A DNA stretch of 64,000 nt, taken from assembly GCA_017512365.1 (NCBI GenBank), contig JAFWGQ010000073.1, positions 1-64,000 on the forward strand. Reading direction: 5' to 3'. Within the stretch, counting starts at the first letter, position 1. Each line of letters starts with the position of its first letter. Below are positions 24,432 through 32,823 of this stretch, piece by piece. Source of the DNA: Mogibacterium sp. Its GTDB lineage: Bacteria > Bacillota > Clostridia > Peptostreptococcales > Anaerovoracaceae. Made by a program: the position numbers and the translations under genes. The notes beneath the pieces were generated by a model that worked only from the letters and a program-made list of their open reading frames with translations, searched no databases and was not told the origin of the DNA.

Positions 24432-25994
24432 ATGAGACAGAAACTGACGAACGACAACATCAACATAGCCTGCGGGGAGGCGGGGGAGTTCCTTAAGGGG
24501 CGCGGCTGCGCGTCAAAGGAAGTCCTCAGAGTCACCTTCAGCCTGGAAGAGGTGTTGCTGAACTATCAGAGAATGCTCGGGCCGGATGCGGAATTCATAA
24601 TGGATACCGGCAGCGGGCTCGGCAGGAGCAGGATCCGGATCACGGTGCCGGGAGAAGAGACCGACCCGTACGCGGACATCGGATCTTTCTCTGATGAGGA
24701 TACCTTCATAAGGAACGCGCTGAACCAGATGGGAAGGCTCCCCAGATGGAGCTACAGGCGCGGCGCAAATACAGTACTGTTCACTACGGACAGAAAAAAG
24801 ATGCCGGAGTGGATGAAGCTCTGCATCGCGATAGCGGCGGCAGTGCTCTTCGGCTTAGCGATAAGACTGCTGCCCGCAGACATTGGGGCGCTGATCCGCG
24901 ACGGGATCGTGGCTCCGCTGATCAGTACTTTCCTGGGCTTTCTCAACGCCGTAGCCGGACCGATGATATTCCTTGCCGTCGTGTGGGGCATATACAGCAT
25001 AGGTGACGCGGCGACCTTCAGTGAGGTCGGAAAGCGTCTCAGCAGGAACGCGGCCGTACTTCTTGTGGCCATGACTTCCGCTGTCGCCCTCGTGACCATG
25101 CCGCTGTTCAGGCTGAACTACAGCGGCGGAAAGGCAGGCGGCGATTTCTCATCGCTTTATCAGATGGTGCTCGATATAATCCCGTCCAATCTGTTCACGC
25201 CGTTTTCTCGCGGCAATACGCTGCAGATACTGTTCGTAGCCGTGATCGTGGGCATAGCGATGCTTCTCATCGGCAAGAACACTCAGGCGGTGGCTGAACT
25301 GGCGGAGCAGCTGGGCTTCATAGTCAACGGCATCATGAACGTTATCAGCAGCCTTGTCCCTGCATTCGTATTCGGGAGCCTTTTCACCATAGTGGCTTCG
25401 AGCGATTTCAGCAGGCTTGCGTCCGGAGGCAAATTCTTCATCGTCTCCGCGGCAGGTTGCGCTCTGCTTCTCATCATGCACACGGCCTGTACCTGTCTGA
25501 GATGCAGGATCAGCCCGGCGATGCTGTGGAAGGCCGCGATGTCGACTTTCGTCATTGCGATCACCACTGCATCATCATCCGCGGCGTTCTCGGATAACCT
25601 GCACACCTGCACGGATAAACTCGGCATCAGCAGCAGGCTTGCCAATTTCGGAGTGCCGTTCGGCCAGATACTGTACAAACCCGGCGTAGCGGTGCTCTTC
25701 TGGTTCTCCGCCGTCAGTACCGCGGAGTCGGAACACATAGACGCTTCCCTGACATGGATAATCACGGCACTCTTCATGTGCATCGTGCTTTCGGCCGCGG
25801 CGCCGCCTGTCCCGGGAGGCATGAGCGCGAGCTTCACGATACTGTTTGCGCAGCTGGGCCTTCCGGCGGCAAGCATAGCCATTATCCTGTCGCTCACATC
25901 GATACTGGATTTTCTGGTCACGGGGACCAATATATTCTCCGGTCAGTGCCTTCTCAGGATGACATCAGAGTCGTACGGCGAGGGGAGACAATGA
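24432..25994 (+). CDS. RsbW-like domain fused to DAACS-type symporter, copy 2
   Basis: Same architecture as the preceding gene, from which it is separated by four bases. Residues about 1-118 hold the RsbW-like part (FSLEEVLLNYQRML, TDPYADIG, YRRGANTVLF), the rest an SDF-type transporter. This copy keeps a Ser-rich HP1 loop (TASSSAAFSDN) and PPVPGG in HP2, and helix 8 has LDF...GTN, so Asp and Asn positions remain but the substrate Arg is Val. NMDGT is again absent. GTG 24396 is an in-frame alternative start overlapping copy 1. The pair could form a heteromer. Substrate unknown; an acidic amino acid is less likely without the Arg. Confidence 0.8.
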   Translation: MRQKLTNDNINIACGEAGEFLKGRGCASKEVLRVTFSLEEVLLNYQRMLGPDAEFIMDTGSGLGRSRIRITVPGEETDPYADIGSFSDEDTFIRNALNQMGRLPRWSYRRGANTVLFTTDRKKMPEWMKLCIAIAAAVLFGLAIRLLPADIGALIRDGIVAPLISTFLGFLNAVAGPMIFLAVVWGIYSIGDAATFSEVGKRLSRNAAVLLVAMTSAVALVTMPLFRLNYSGGKAGGDFSSLYQMVLDIIPSNLFTPFSRGNTLQILFVAVIVGIAMLLIGKNTQAVAELAEQLGFIVNGIMNVISSLVPAFVFGSLFTIVASSDFSRLASGGKFFIVSAAGCALLLIMHTACTCLRCRISPAMLWKAAMSTFVIAITTASSSAAFSDNLHTCTDKLGISSRLANFGVPFGQILYKPGVAVLFWFSAVSTAESEHIDASLTWIITALFMCIVLSAAAPPVPGGMSASFTILFAQLGLPAASIAIILSLTSILDFLVTGTNIFSGQCLLRMTSESYGEGRQ

Positions 25995-27307
25995 TGAAAG
26001 AACGTAATTCTTTGTCAGAATATCAGAAAGAGTTTCTTGCAAGGATCATCGGCATCCCGTCAGTGGGAGGAGATCCTTCGGAAGGGGCTCCCTACGGGGA
26101 AAGAGCCAGGGAAGTCCTGCGGGCGTTCCTCGATGAAGCAGAGGCAAAAGGCTTCAGGACAGGAGTCACAGGCGACAGGGCCGGCTGGGCGGAGTTCGGC
26201 GAAGGAGACAGGCTCCTGGGCATCATATGCCATCTTGATGTAGTTCCTGTCGGAGACGGATGGAGATCAGATCCGTTCACGCTCGATATCAGGGAGGATG
26301 AAGCCGGCAGGGAGATCATGTACGCGCGGGGGATCGTCGATGATAAAGGTCCTGCCTGCGCCGCTTTTTTTGCCATGCTTGAGCTTGCGGATGAAAGACT
26401 GATCCCGGATGATCACAGGGTGAGACTGATACTGGGAACAGATGAGGAGCGGACCTGCTCATGCATACAGTATTACGCCGCCCATGAGGAGATACCGGAC
26501 TTTTCCGTCACGCCTGATTCGATATTCCCTGTCGTATACTGCGAAAAGGGGATCCTGCACCTGAAGTTTTCCGGAGAGAACACGAATGGACTGGATGCTC
26601 ACGGAGGCAGCGCTGTCAACATAGTGCCTGTATCAGCCCGCTGCGTTGCTGACGGCAGGACGATAACAGCAGAAGGAAAGGCCGCGCACGCTTCCAGGCC
26701 GGAGCTCGGGGTCAATGCCATAGAGTTGCTGGCAAAAGCCATGGAGGAACAGGGGCTGGATCTCAGCAGGCATCCCGTCATGAAGTTCGTAAGGGATTTC
26801 GACGCAGAAAGCTTTACCGGGTGTGATGCTTCAGGAGAATACGGGGAACTCAGCTGCAATTTCGGCGTGCTCAGCGCGGATAAAAACGGCTGTGAGCTTG
26901 AGCTCGATCTCAGGATACCAAGCGATGCGGATAACGGCAGAGTGACAGACAGTCTTGCAGGGAAAGCATCGGAATACGGACTTGAGACACAGGTGACACT
27001 CGATATGCCTCCTTTCCTTAAGGATAAGAATTCTCCGCAGGTCAGGGCTCTTACGGAAATATGGAAAAGGCATATGGACGGGTTTACCGGCTTTAAGGAA
27101 GAGTACAGGGATATCCACGCCGGGCCGAAGGTCGTAGGCGTAGGGACCTACTCGCGGCATATGCCGAATACGATAGCTTTCGGGATACAGGCGCCGTGGC
27201 ATACAGATCAGTGCCATCAGGCCGATGAGCACGCGGCGGTCACCGATTTTCTGCAATGGATCCGGATGATCAAAGAATTCATCATGGAGGCGGAGAAGTA
27301 CCTTTAA
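25991..27307 (+). CDS. M20-family dipeptidase (PepV/Sapep-like)
   Basis: ATG overlaps the transporter stop (ATGA), so translation is coupled. The 438-residue protein shows the M20 zinc residues: HLDVVPVGDGW, RGIVDDKGP and GTDEER, plus the lid domain and a late DQCHQADEHA (final His region). PepV-type enzymes cleave dipeptides, often with an acidic or beta-Ala residue. Its position directly behind the double transporter suggests that the imported ligand is a dipeptide or acylated amino acid that this enzyme splits. That is inference from context. Confidence 0.88.
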   Translation: MMKERNSLSEYQKEFLARIIGIPSVGGDPSEGAPYGERAREVLRAFLDEAEAKGFRTGVTGDRAGWAEFGEGDRLLGIICHLDVVPVGDGWRSDPFTLDIREDEAGREIMYARGIVDDKGPACAAFFAMLELADERLIPDDHRVRLILGTDEERTCSCIQYYAAHEEIPDFSVTPDSIFPVVYCEKGILHLKFSGENTNGLDAHGGSAVNIVPVSARCVADGRTITAEGKAAHASRPELGVNAIELLAKAMEEQGLDLSRHPVMKFVRDFDAESFTGCDASGEYGELSCNFGVLSADKNGCELELDLRIPSDADNGRVTDSLAGKASEYGLETQVTLDMPPFLKDKNSPQVRALTEIWKRHMDGFTGFKEEYRDIHAGPKVVGVGTYSRHMPNTIAFGIQAPWHTDQCHQADEHAAVTDFLQWIRMIKEFIMEAEKYL

Positions 27308-27358
27308 GTACTTCAGGCAGCGGACACATCGCAGGGAGCCGGATCGGAGCAGGGGAAA

Positions 27359-28222
27359 ATGAAGAAGATAACAGCGGTCATTACAGCATTATTGATCATG
27401 GTGTTTGGTATGAGTTCATGCGCAGATACAAATCAATATACGATCGATTCATCGCATGAGGTGGACGGACGTCAGGGCATAGCCTGGGAGAACGGCCTGT
27501 ACTATGTGAGCGGCAGCACGTCGCTTTCGGTCTATGACGCGGAATGGAACAGGATCAGTACTGCAACTGAGCCGTTCGCAGGATTCGATGCTGAAGTAAA
27601 CCATATCGGCGATATCGATGTGTATCACGGGGAGATCTACGCCGGCGTGGAATACTTCATGGACGGCGAGGCATCCAATATCCAGATGGCGGTATACGAC
27701 GCGGAGACGCTCAGACTGTCAAGGACATACATGTTCGATCCCGAAAGCGGACAGACGGAAGTCTCGGGCCTCGCAGTCGATCCCGACCACGGATACATGT
27801 GGATGTGCTCCTGGGCCGAAGACGACAGCGGAAGCTATCTGTACAGATACGATCTTGAAAGCGGCGCGTATCTGGGAAAAGTGCGGATGAAAGAGCCTCC
27901 GCAGCTCATACAGGGCATCGCGTACTATGAGGGATGCATATACATAACAGCGGATGACGGGTCTGCGGATGATGATGAGCCGGATCATGTGTATAAGTGC
28001 AGGGTCGACCCGGATGCTGAGGAGTTTGCCGTGACCACGGAAAAAACGCTTGACGATGTCACCCGTCAGGGAGAGATAGAGGGGATATCCTTCGATAAAG
28101 ACAGGAAGCAGATGCTGATCAGCTATAACAGAGGCGCCATTATCGTGAAAGGAATGCCTAAAGGGTTCTATGAGGGATATGACTCGGAGATCCATGAGGT
28201 GTTTGTCTACAACATAACATAA
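27359..28222 (+). CDS. Secreted beta-propeller-like lipoprotein
   Basis: The signal peptide ends in MSSC (lipobox about residue 21). The 287-residue protein has repeated segments with pattern 'GIAW..GLYYVSG', 'GDIDVYHGEIYAGVEYF', 'GLAVDPDHGYMWMCSW', 'GIAYYEGCIYITADD' and 'EGISFDKDRKQMLISY', spaced about 40-50 residues, as blades of a propeller. A binding role outside the membrane is likely. It follows the peptidase gene by 51 bases and may belong to the same transcript. No enzyme motif seen. Confidence 0.75.
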   Translation: MKKITAVITALLIMVFGMSSCADTNQYTIDSSHEVDGRQGIAWENGLYYVSGSTSLSVYDAEWNRISTATEPFAGFDAEVNHIGDIDVYHGEIYAGVEYFMDGEASNIQMAVYDAETLRLSRTYMFDPESGQTEVSGLAVDPDHGYMWMCSWAEDDSGSYLYRYDLESGAYLGKVRMKEPPQLIQGIAYYEGCIYITADDGSADDDEPDHVYKCRVDPDAEEFAVTTEKTLDDVTRQGEIEGISFDKDRKQMLISYNRGAIIVKGMPKGFYEGYDSEIHEVFVYNIT

Positions 28223-28249
28223 AGAATCCACAGCGGATCTGTATGTTAT

Positions 28250-28425
28250 AACAGACGCCGGATGTCCCCCGCCTCAATGTGCGCATAGGCGGCGGGTTCC
28301 ATAGTCGATCGTCAGTGGCGGGTCGCAATCCCCGACTGACGATCTCAAAAGCTGAAGCTCCCGGCGTCTGTTGACGGCGTCGCTCGCTCCAACCAAGCGA
28401 GCTTGATGGAGCTTCGCTCCTGGTT
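28250..28425. other. Cloverleaf-like structured element
   Basis: A perfect 12-base inverted repeat (AACAGACGCCGG 28250-28261, CCGGCGTCTGTT 28361-28372) encloses two further hairpins: CCGCCT/AGGCGG at 28269-28292 and GATCGTCAGT/ACTGACGATC at 28307-28344. Directly after it come two overlapping alternatives, GCTCGCT/AGCGAGC (28382-28403) and GGAGC-TTC-GCTCC (28408-28420) framed by AACCA/TGGTT. No open frame or T-run fits a simple terminator. It may be a structured RNA, a REP/MITE-like mobile palindrome, or both. Confidence 0.6.
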
Positions 28426-28464
28426 GAAATAATCAGCAGCATGGAAAGAAAAAGAAATGCGAAA

Positions 28465-28706
28465 ATGAAAAACCTTCAGGCTTGTTTTTCGGCATCGCTC
28501 TGATCATGATGCTTTCACTTGCCTCATGCAGCTGCCACGTGAGCTGCATGACGAAGAGCGGGGAAACATACGGTCAGGTCATGTTATACCGGAAGGACTT
28601 CACATATGGCCTGAAAGTACCCGCGGACTTCGATTACAATGTGACGCTGGTGACTGACATGGACAGTGACGGATACTTTAAAAGATATCCGGAAGCGATC
28701 AGATAA
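28465..28706 (+). pseudogene. Small Cys-rich lipoprotein with start-proximal frameshift
   Basis: Downstream sequence encodes a typical lipoprotein signal (LFFGIALIMMLSLASC) and about 55 mature residues with Cys in SCSCHVSC. The natural ATG at 28465 with a run of five A (28468-28472) reads into a different frame and stops after 13 codons. One extra A would give MKKPSGLFFGIAL in frame. TTG at 28482 is the only in-frame start otherwise. So it is either frameshifted, phase-variable, a sequence error, or uses TTG. Function unknown. Confidence 0.5.
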
Positions 28707-28755
28707 GAAAAAGGAAAACGGGGGATCGGGGAAATGAACAAAAGATACTTTTCGA

Positions 28756-31119
28756 TCACTCAGTCCCCTTGAGGGCTTCGACCATGTCTATGCGGCGGTT
28801 CTTGCGTGCTATCAGGAATCCGACCAGGATGGATACGCCGAAGTTCAGCGCAGTGCTGATCAGTATCGATGACGGTCCGATCATGACATCCATTTCATAC
28901 TCTCCGGCGAGCAGCTTCATCAGGAGCCTGAGGACCCAGATGCCGGCAGGGATGCCGAGTATCGTTCCGGCCGCGGATATCCACAGATTCTGCGATATCA
29001 GGAGCCTGCCTATGGCCTTGTCCCTGAAGCCGAGCACCTTGAGTGTCGCCATCTCGCGGTAGCGCTCCATGTAGCTCATAACTCCCAGGTTGTAGAGAAC
29101 GATAAGGCAGAGCAGCACAGACGCGGCGACCAGGACAACTACGAAGAAGTTGAAGATCTCCATGAATGTGTCGAACGAGTCTATGATGTCCTGCTTGCTC
29201 TGGATGCTGGTGATGGTGCTGTCCGGACTTATCTGATCCTTAGGTGTCATCGTGTAGACACAATTGATCCTGTACGCTTCGCTGCCGGTCAGACCGAGTT
29301 TTTCGGCGTACTTCTCAGATACAGAGATGCTTTCAGTCAGGGATCTGTTGATCCCTGATATTTTTATTTCATAGCTTTCACTGGTCCCGTACGGCTCAAT
29401 GGTGACAGTATCGCCCGGGCCGACTCCGAATCTGTCAGCGAGCCGTATGCATATCAGGCCGCCGTCATCCGGAAGACCAATGATATTGCTGTCCTCATCT
29501 ATGAACTGGCATGTTCCGTGTCTGATGTCATATACATCCACAGAGATCGCCTTATCGCCGACCTTTGAGCTGACGGAAGCCGAAAGGTCCCCGTTCAGGG
29601 AATCCGCAAGCGCAACAGCGTCATCGTTCTCCGCGTCGGATGACATGAACACCTTCGAGGAATACAGGGTCGTTTTGTCATAGAAGGTATCGAGAAATCC
29701 CGCCATCGTCTCGTTCATCCCGAATGAAGCCACAAGAAGCAGCATGCAGCCGAAGGTCCCGATGAAGGACATGGCGCTCCTGGCTCTGTGGCGCGCGATG
29801 TCGCGCAGATTCCATCTGGTGCCGAACCTCATCCTGCTCCAAAGGGCTGTACGCTCCAGAGCTATGCGGCGTATGTGCCTCGGAGTATACGGACGAAGGG
29901 CCTCGGACGCGGTGCCTTTCAGCAGATCCCTGACCGACAGATAGCCTGTAAGTATCGTGAACAAGACCATCAGGACCGCGATGGCCCATATCCAGAAAGG
30001 AATATGGATCTTCCAGTCAGGCATCACAAAGTATGTGCCCATCATGCCGTCCTGACTCATGACCGCTTTGCAGAAATAGTAGCCCAGCACCATCCCGAGC
30101 GCGGCTCCGGTCACTGCGATGACTGCGGCGTATGAGGTATAGTGGCGGAGTATGCGACTGTCTCTGAAGCCCAGCGCCTTGAGAGTTCCGATCTGTGTCT
30201 TCTCGCTGATGGTGATCCTGTTCATGGTGGTGATCATCGTCAGTATGGCGATGGCGAGGAAGAGGATCGGAAGGAGTGATCCCATGGTCTTTCCCTCGTT
30301 CATCTCGCCCTTTGCTTCGGCATACGAGACGACCTCGTCTTTCGACAGTATGAGAAGGGTGCGTCCCAGCGTTTCGTCTATGGTTTTCTGGAATTCCTCC
30401 CTGTCCATGGATGAATTGACATTGATCTGAGGGAAGATCTCATCGTAGACTTCCTTGACCGCGATGCTTACCACATCATCATCTATATCAGGCTCTTCGT
30501 TGCGCACTCTCTGCTCTATGACGTTTCTGAGCATGGCGGGCGTGACGTATACATATCCGAAAGTGCTGAAATCCGGCATCACCTGAGACTCATCGCGCAC
30601 GCAGACCAGGTATTCACCGGCTTCGATCAGACCTCTGACCCTGCCCGTGAATTCCATGTCCTCAAATGAAACAGTCAGCTCATCGCCGATGTGTATATCG
30701 TTCATCTCGGCATACTTGTCCATAAGCCACATGCCTTCAGCATCGGTTCGGTCATACTTTTCGCCTTCCATGAGGACAAATCCGGAGGTATGTTCGGATT
30801 CCGTGACTGTCAGGGCCAGCTGATCATCGCTGCCCCTGACATCAGCATTGACTGAAAGGAACCTGCTTACTCCGGCGACTCCCTCGATGTTGCGTATCAG
30901 GCGCGTGTCTTCGGACGAAAACCCGTCTTCATCTATGATCCTGTAGTCGGCGAATCCGCTGTCTGCAAAAAATGAAGAAGTATCTTCGCGTATCGTTACC
31001 CACTCGGCATTGAATCCTACGAAGACGCCGATGCCCAGAGCGATCATCAGTATCATGGAAATGAACTGGACCCTGTATACTATTGCTGTTCTCCAGAGCT
31101 TTCGTCTCAGCATCACCAT
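28756..31119 (-). CDS. ABC transporter permease, MacB/FtsX type
   Basis: The protein has 787 residues with an N-terminal helix, a large extracytoplasmic domain, three helices (about 270-400, first FtsX core), another helix near 455, a second extracytoplasmic part and three final helices (about 660-780, second FtsX core). This duplicated FtsX layout is typical of Firmicute exporters or mechanotransmission complexes for peptides and antibiotics. Its start overlaps the end of the ATPase gene by seven bases. Control by the palindromes at 31.84-31.91 kb is likely. Confidence 0.9.
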   Translation of the reverse strand: MVMLRRKLWRTAIVYRVQFISMILMIALGIGVFVGFNAEWVTIREDTSSFFADSGFADYRIIDEDGFSSEDTRLIRNIEGVAGVSRFLSVNADVRGSDDQLALTVTESEHTSGFVLMEGEKYDRTDAEGMWLMDKYAEMNDIHIGDELTVSFEDMEFTGRVRGLIEAGEYLVCVRDESQVMPDFSTFGYVYVTPAMLRNVIEQRVRNEEPDIDDDVVSIAVKEVYDEIFPQINVNSSMDREEFQKTIDETLGRTLLILSKDEVVSYAEAKGEMNEGKTMGSLLPILFLAIAILTMITTMNRITISEKTQIGTLKALGFRDSRILRHYTSYAAVIAVTGAALGMVLGYYFCKAVMSQDGMMGTYFVMPDWKIHIPFWIWAIAVLMVLFTILTGYLSVRDLLKGTASEALRPYTPRHIRRIALERTALWSRMRFGTRWNLRDIARHRARSAMSFIGTFGCMLLLVASFGMNETMAGFLDTFYDKTTLYSSKVFMSSDAENDDAVALADSLNGDLSASVSSKVGDKAISVDVYDIRHGTCQFIDEDSNIIGLPDDGGLICIRLADRFGVGPGDTVTIEPYGTSESYEIKISGINRSLTESISVSEKYAEKLGLTGSEAYRINCVYTMTPKDQISPDSTITSIQSKQDIIDSFDTFMEIFNFFVVVLVAASVLLCLIVLYNLGVMSYMERYREMATLKVLGFRDKAIGRLLISQNLWISAAGTILGIPAGIWVLRLLMKLLAGEYEMDVMIGPSSILISTALNFGVSILVGFLIARKNRRIDMVEALKGTE

Positions 31120-31814
31120 TCCACCTCGTCAACTGCCAGCGGAGCAGGCTGTTCTTCTATCGAAGTGACCTTGCCGCTTCGTATGCGGATCACGACATCC
31201 GCCATTTTTGCGATGTTCTGATTATGAGTCACGATGATGATGGTCTTGCCGTAGTCCCTGGCCATTTTGAGGAGCAGCCTGAGAACGATGACTCCGGTCT
31301 CGGAATCCAGCGCTCCGGTAGGCTCGTCGCAGAGCAGGATCTTCGGATTCTTGGCAAGAGCGCGGCATATGGACACACGCTGCTGCTCGCCTCCGGAAAG
31401 CTCGTGAGGGAACTGATGGCTGTGATCAGACAGTCCGACTTCAGAGAGAAGCTCTTCGGGCTTCATGTGGTCCGGAGCGATCTCCTCGACAAGACTTACA
31501 TTCTCAAAGACCGTAAGAGTAGGGATCAGATTGTATGACTGGAAAATGAAGCCTACTTTCGCGGCTCTGTAGTCTGCCAGCTCATCACCTGACAGCGTGG
31601 ATATGTCTGTGCCGTCGACTATGATCTGACCGCCGGAAGGGTTGTCGAGCCCGCCAAGCAGATTCAGAAAGGTGCTCTTGCCGGCGCCGGAAGGGCCGAG
31701 TATGACGACGAACTTACCCTCGTCAAGCTCCAGATCCACATCAGATAACGCGTTCTGAACGTGATCTCCGGCCGTATATGTTTTGGTGACTTTCTTGAAT
31801 TGGACTATCTTCAT
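31113..31814 (-). CDS. ABC transporter ATP-binding protein, MacB/LolD type
   Basis: From the ATG with AAGGAG ten bases upstream the protein has 233 residues: Walker [11 protein letters not shown]-loop [10 protein letters not shown], signature LSGGEQQR, Walker [13 protein letters not shown] and switch His in IVTHNQ. The line [19 protein letters not shown] is typical of the MacB/LolD group that works with FtsX-type permeases. A start seven codons earlier (31835) is possible but less well placed. It is the first gene of a two-gene operon. Confidence 0.93.
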   Translation of the reverse strand: MKIVQFKKVTKTYTAGDHVQNALSDVDLELDEGKFVVILGPSGAGKSTFLNLLGGLDNPSGGQIIVDGTDISTLSGDELADYRAAKVGFIFQSYNLIPTLTVFENVSLVEEIAPDHMKPEELLSEVGLSDHSHQFPHELSGGEQQRVSICRALAKNPKILLCDEPTGALDSETGVIVLRLLLKMARDYGKTIIIVTHNQNIAKMADVVIRIRSGKVTSIEEQPAPLAVDEVEW

Positions 31815-31837
31815 AGGATCAGTGCTCCTTGTCATAA

Positions 31838-31907
31838 GTTAGATAATTCTAACCAAATGATACCGAAATAAATATCTCATTTCAATACAAAGTTAGAAAT
31901 ATCTAAC
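31838..31907 (-). promoter_or_regulatory. ABC operon promoter flanked by two GTTAG-N6-CTAAC palindromes
   Basis: On the minus strand TTGAAA and TATCAT are 17 bases apart and form a good promoter. GTTAGAAATATCTAAC (31892-31907) lies just upstream of the -35 box and GTTAGATAATTCTAAC (31838-31853) just downstream of the -10 box. Arms GTTAGA/TCTAAC are perfect in both. Spacing and position fit a dimeric repressor of MarR or similar type. A third site precedes the ZIP gene at 503. The regulator gene is not in the immediate neighbourhood. Confidence 0.75.
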
Positions 31908-32352
31908 AGAGCAAAGACGTCCGCCTGTAATGTCAGTTTGTACTGTCCGTTCGCCCTGTTTGCGGCTGCCCCACGCCTTCATTTGTGTATTTTTTGAGCA
32001 TTTTCTCCCGATCATACACAAATTTGCCGGTCTGTGACCTGCAGATAACTCATGATTCAGTTGACTTGTGTATTATTCAACTGAAATAAAAAACTCATAA
32101 GACGAATTTATTGGCCTGCGAGAATACCTGCAGGCTCTCTTTTTATGTCCGGATTTTTATAGTAAAATACGTCTTGCCGAGAGTAGTAAAAAATCGAGTA
32201 GTAATTACTACGATTCTTACTACTTTTCATGTCGAAGATGAACGACATTGTGCGAAGTTATGCGAAATAAGGCTGAAATTACAATGTTATCCTGATAGAC
32301 AAACAAGTCGCATAATTCCGCATAAATACGCGTAAAGGAGCATAGAACTGAC
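31908..32352. other. Gene-free stretch with hairpins and a long palindrome
   Basis: No supported gene. It holds TTTGTGTAT/ATACACAAA arms near 31.98-32.03 kb, CAGTTGA/TCAACTG near 32.06-32.08 kb, a terminator-like hairpin GCCTGC/GCAGGC with a T-run (32114-32146) that follows no visible gene, and an imperfect 43-base palindrome at 32182-32224 centred on GTAGTAATTACTAC. The hairpin could close an unseen small RNA. The palindrome may be an operator of the phosphatase/deaminase genes. Confidence 0.5.
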
Positions 32353-32823
32353 ATGATCAAGATACTTTTCGTCTGCCATGGCAATATATGCAGAAGTCCG
32401 ATGGCTGAATTCGTTCTCAAAGACATGGTGCGGAAAAGGGGTCTCGAGGATTTGTTTGAGATCGCTTCTGCCGCGACAAGCCGCGAGGAGATAGGGAATC
32501 CCGTCTATCCTCCGGCCAGGAGGAAGCTCGCAGAATACGGCATCGCGTGCAGCGGACACCATGCGCGGCAGATGGCAAAAGAGGACTACGACCGCTACGA
32601 CATGATCATCTGCATGGATGACAACAATAAGCGGAACATCATGCGTATTACCGGGGGAGATCCGGACAGCAAGATCAGTCTTATGCTTGATTTCACGGAA
32701 AGAGCGGGTCAGCAGGTGGCGGACCCGTGGTATACGGGCAACTTTGACGCCACATGGAGTGATGTGAACGAGGGCTGCGAAGGCCTTATCATGGGGGTAA
32801 TGGATGCGGATAATACACGCTGA
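32353..32823 (+). CDS. Low-molecular-weight protein tyrosine phosphatase
   Basis: The 156-residue protein has the P-loop VCHGNICRSPMAEF with nucleophile C8 and R14, and the late general acid in DPWYTGNF. It removes phosphate from Tyr (or Arg) of proteins. AAGGAGC precedes the ATG. Its end overlaps the deaminase start by 20 bases, indicating translational coupling although the activities look unrelated. An extended palindrome at 32182-32224 lies upstream. Confidence 0.93.
   Translation: MIKILFVCHGNICRSPMAEFVLKDMVRKRGLEDLFEIASAATSREEIGNPVYPPARRKLAEYGIACSGHHARQMAKEDYDRYDMIICMDDNNKRNIMRITGGDPDSKISLMLDFTERAGQQVADPWYTGNFDATWSDVNEGCEGLIMGVMDADNTR

Noticed and set aside
23144-24535. A 463-codon open frame on the minus strand opposite the first symporter fusion
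   Set aside because: It is rich in His, Arg, Asp and Gln without any recognisable domain, lacks a ribosome site and lies wholly opposite a well-supported gene. Codon bias of the plus-strand gene explains the absence of stops.
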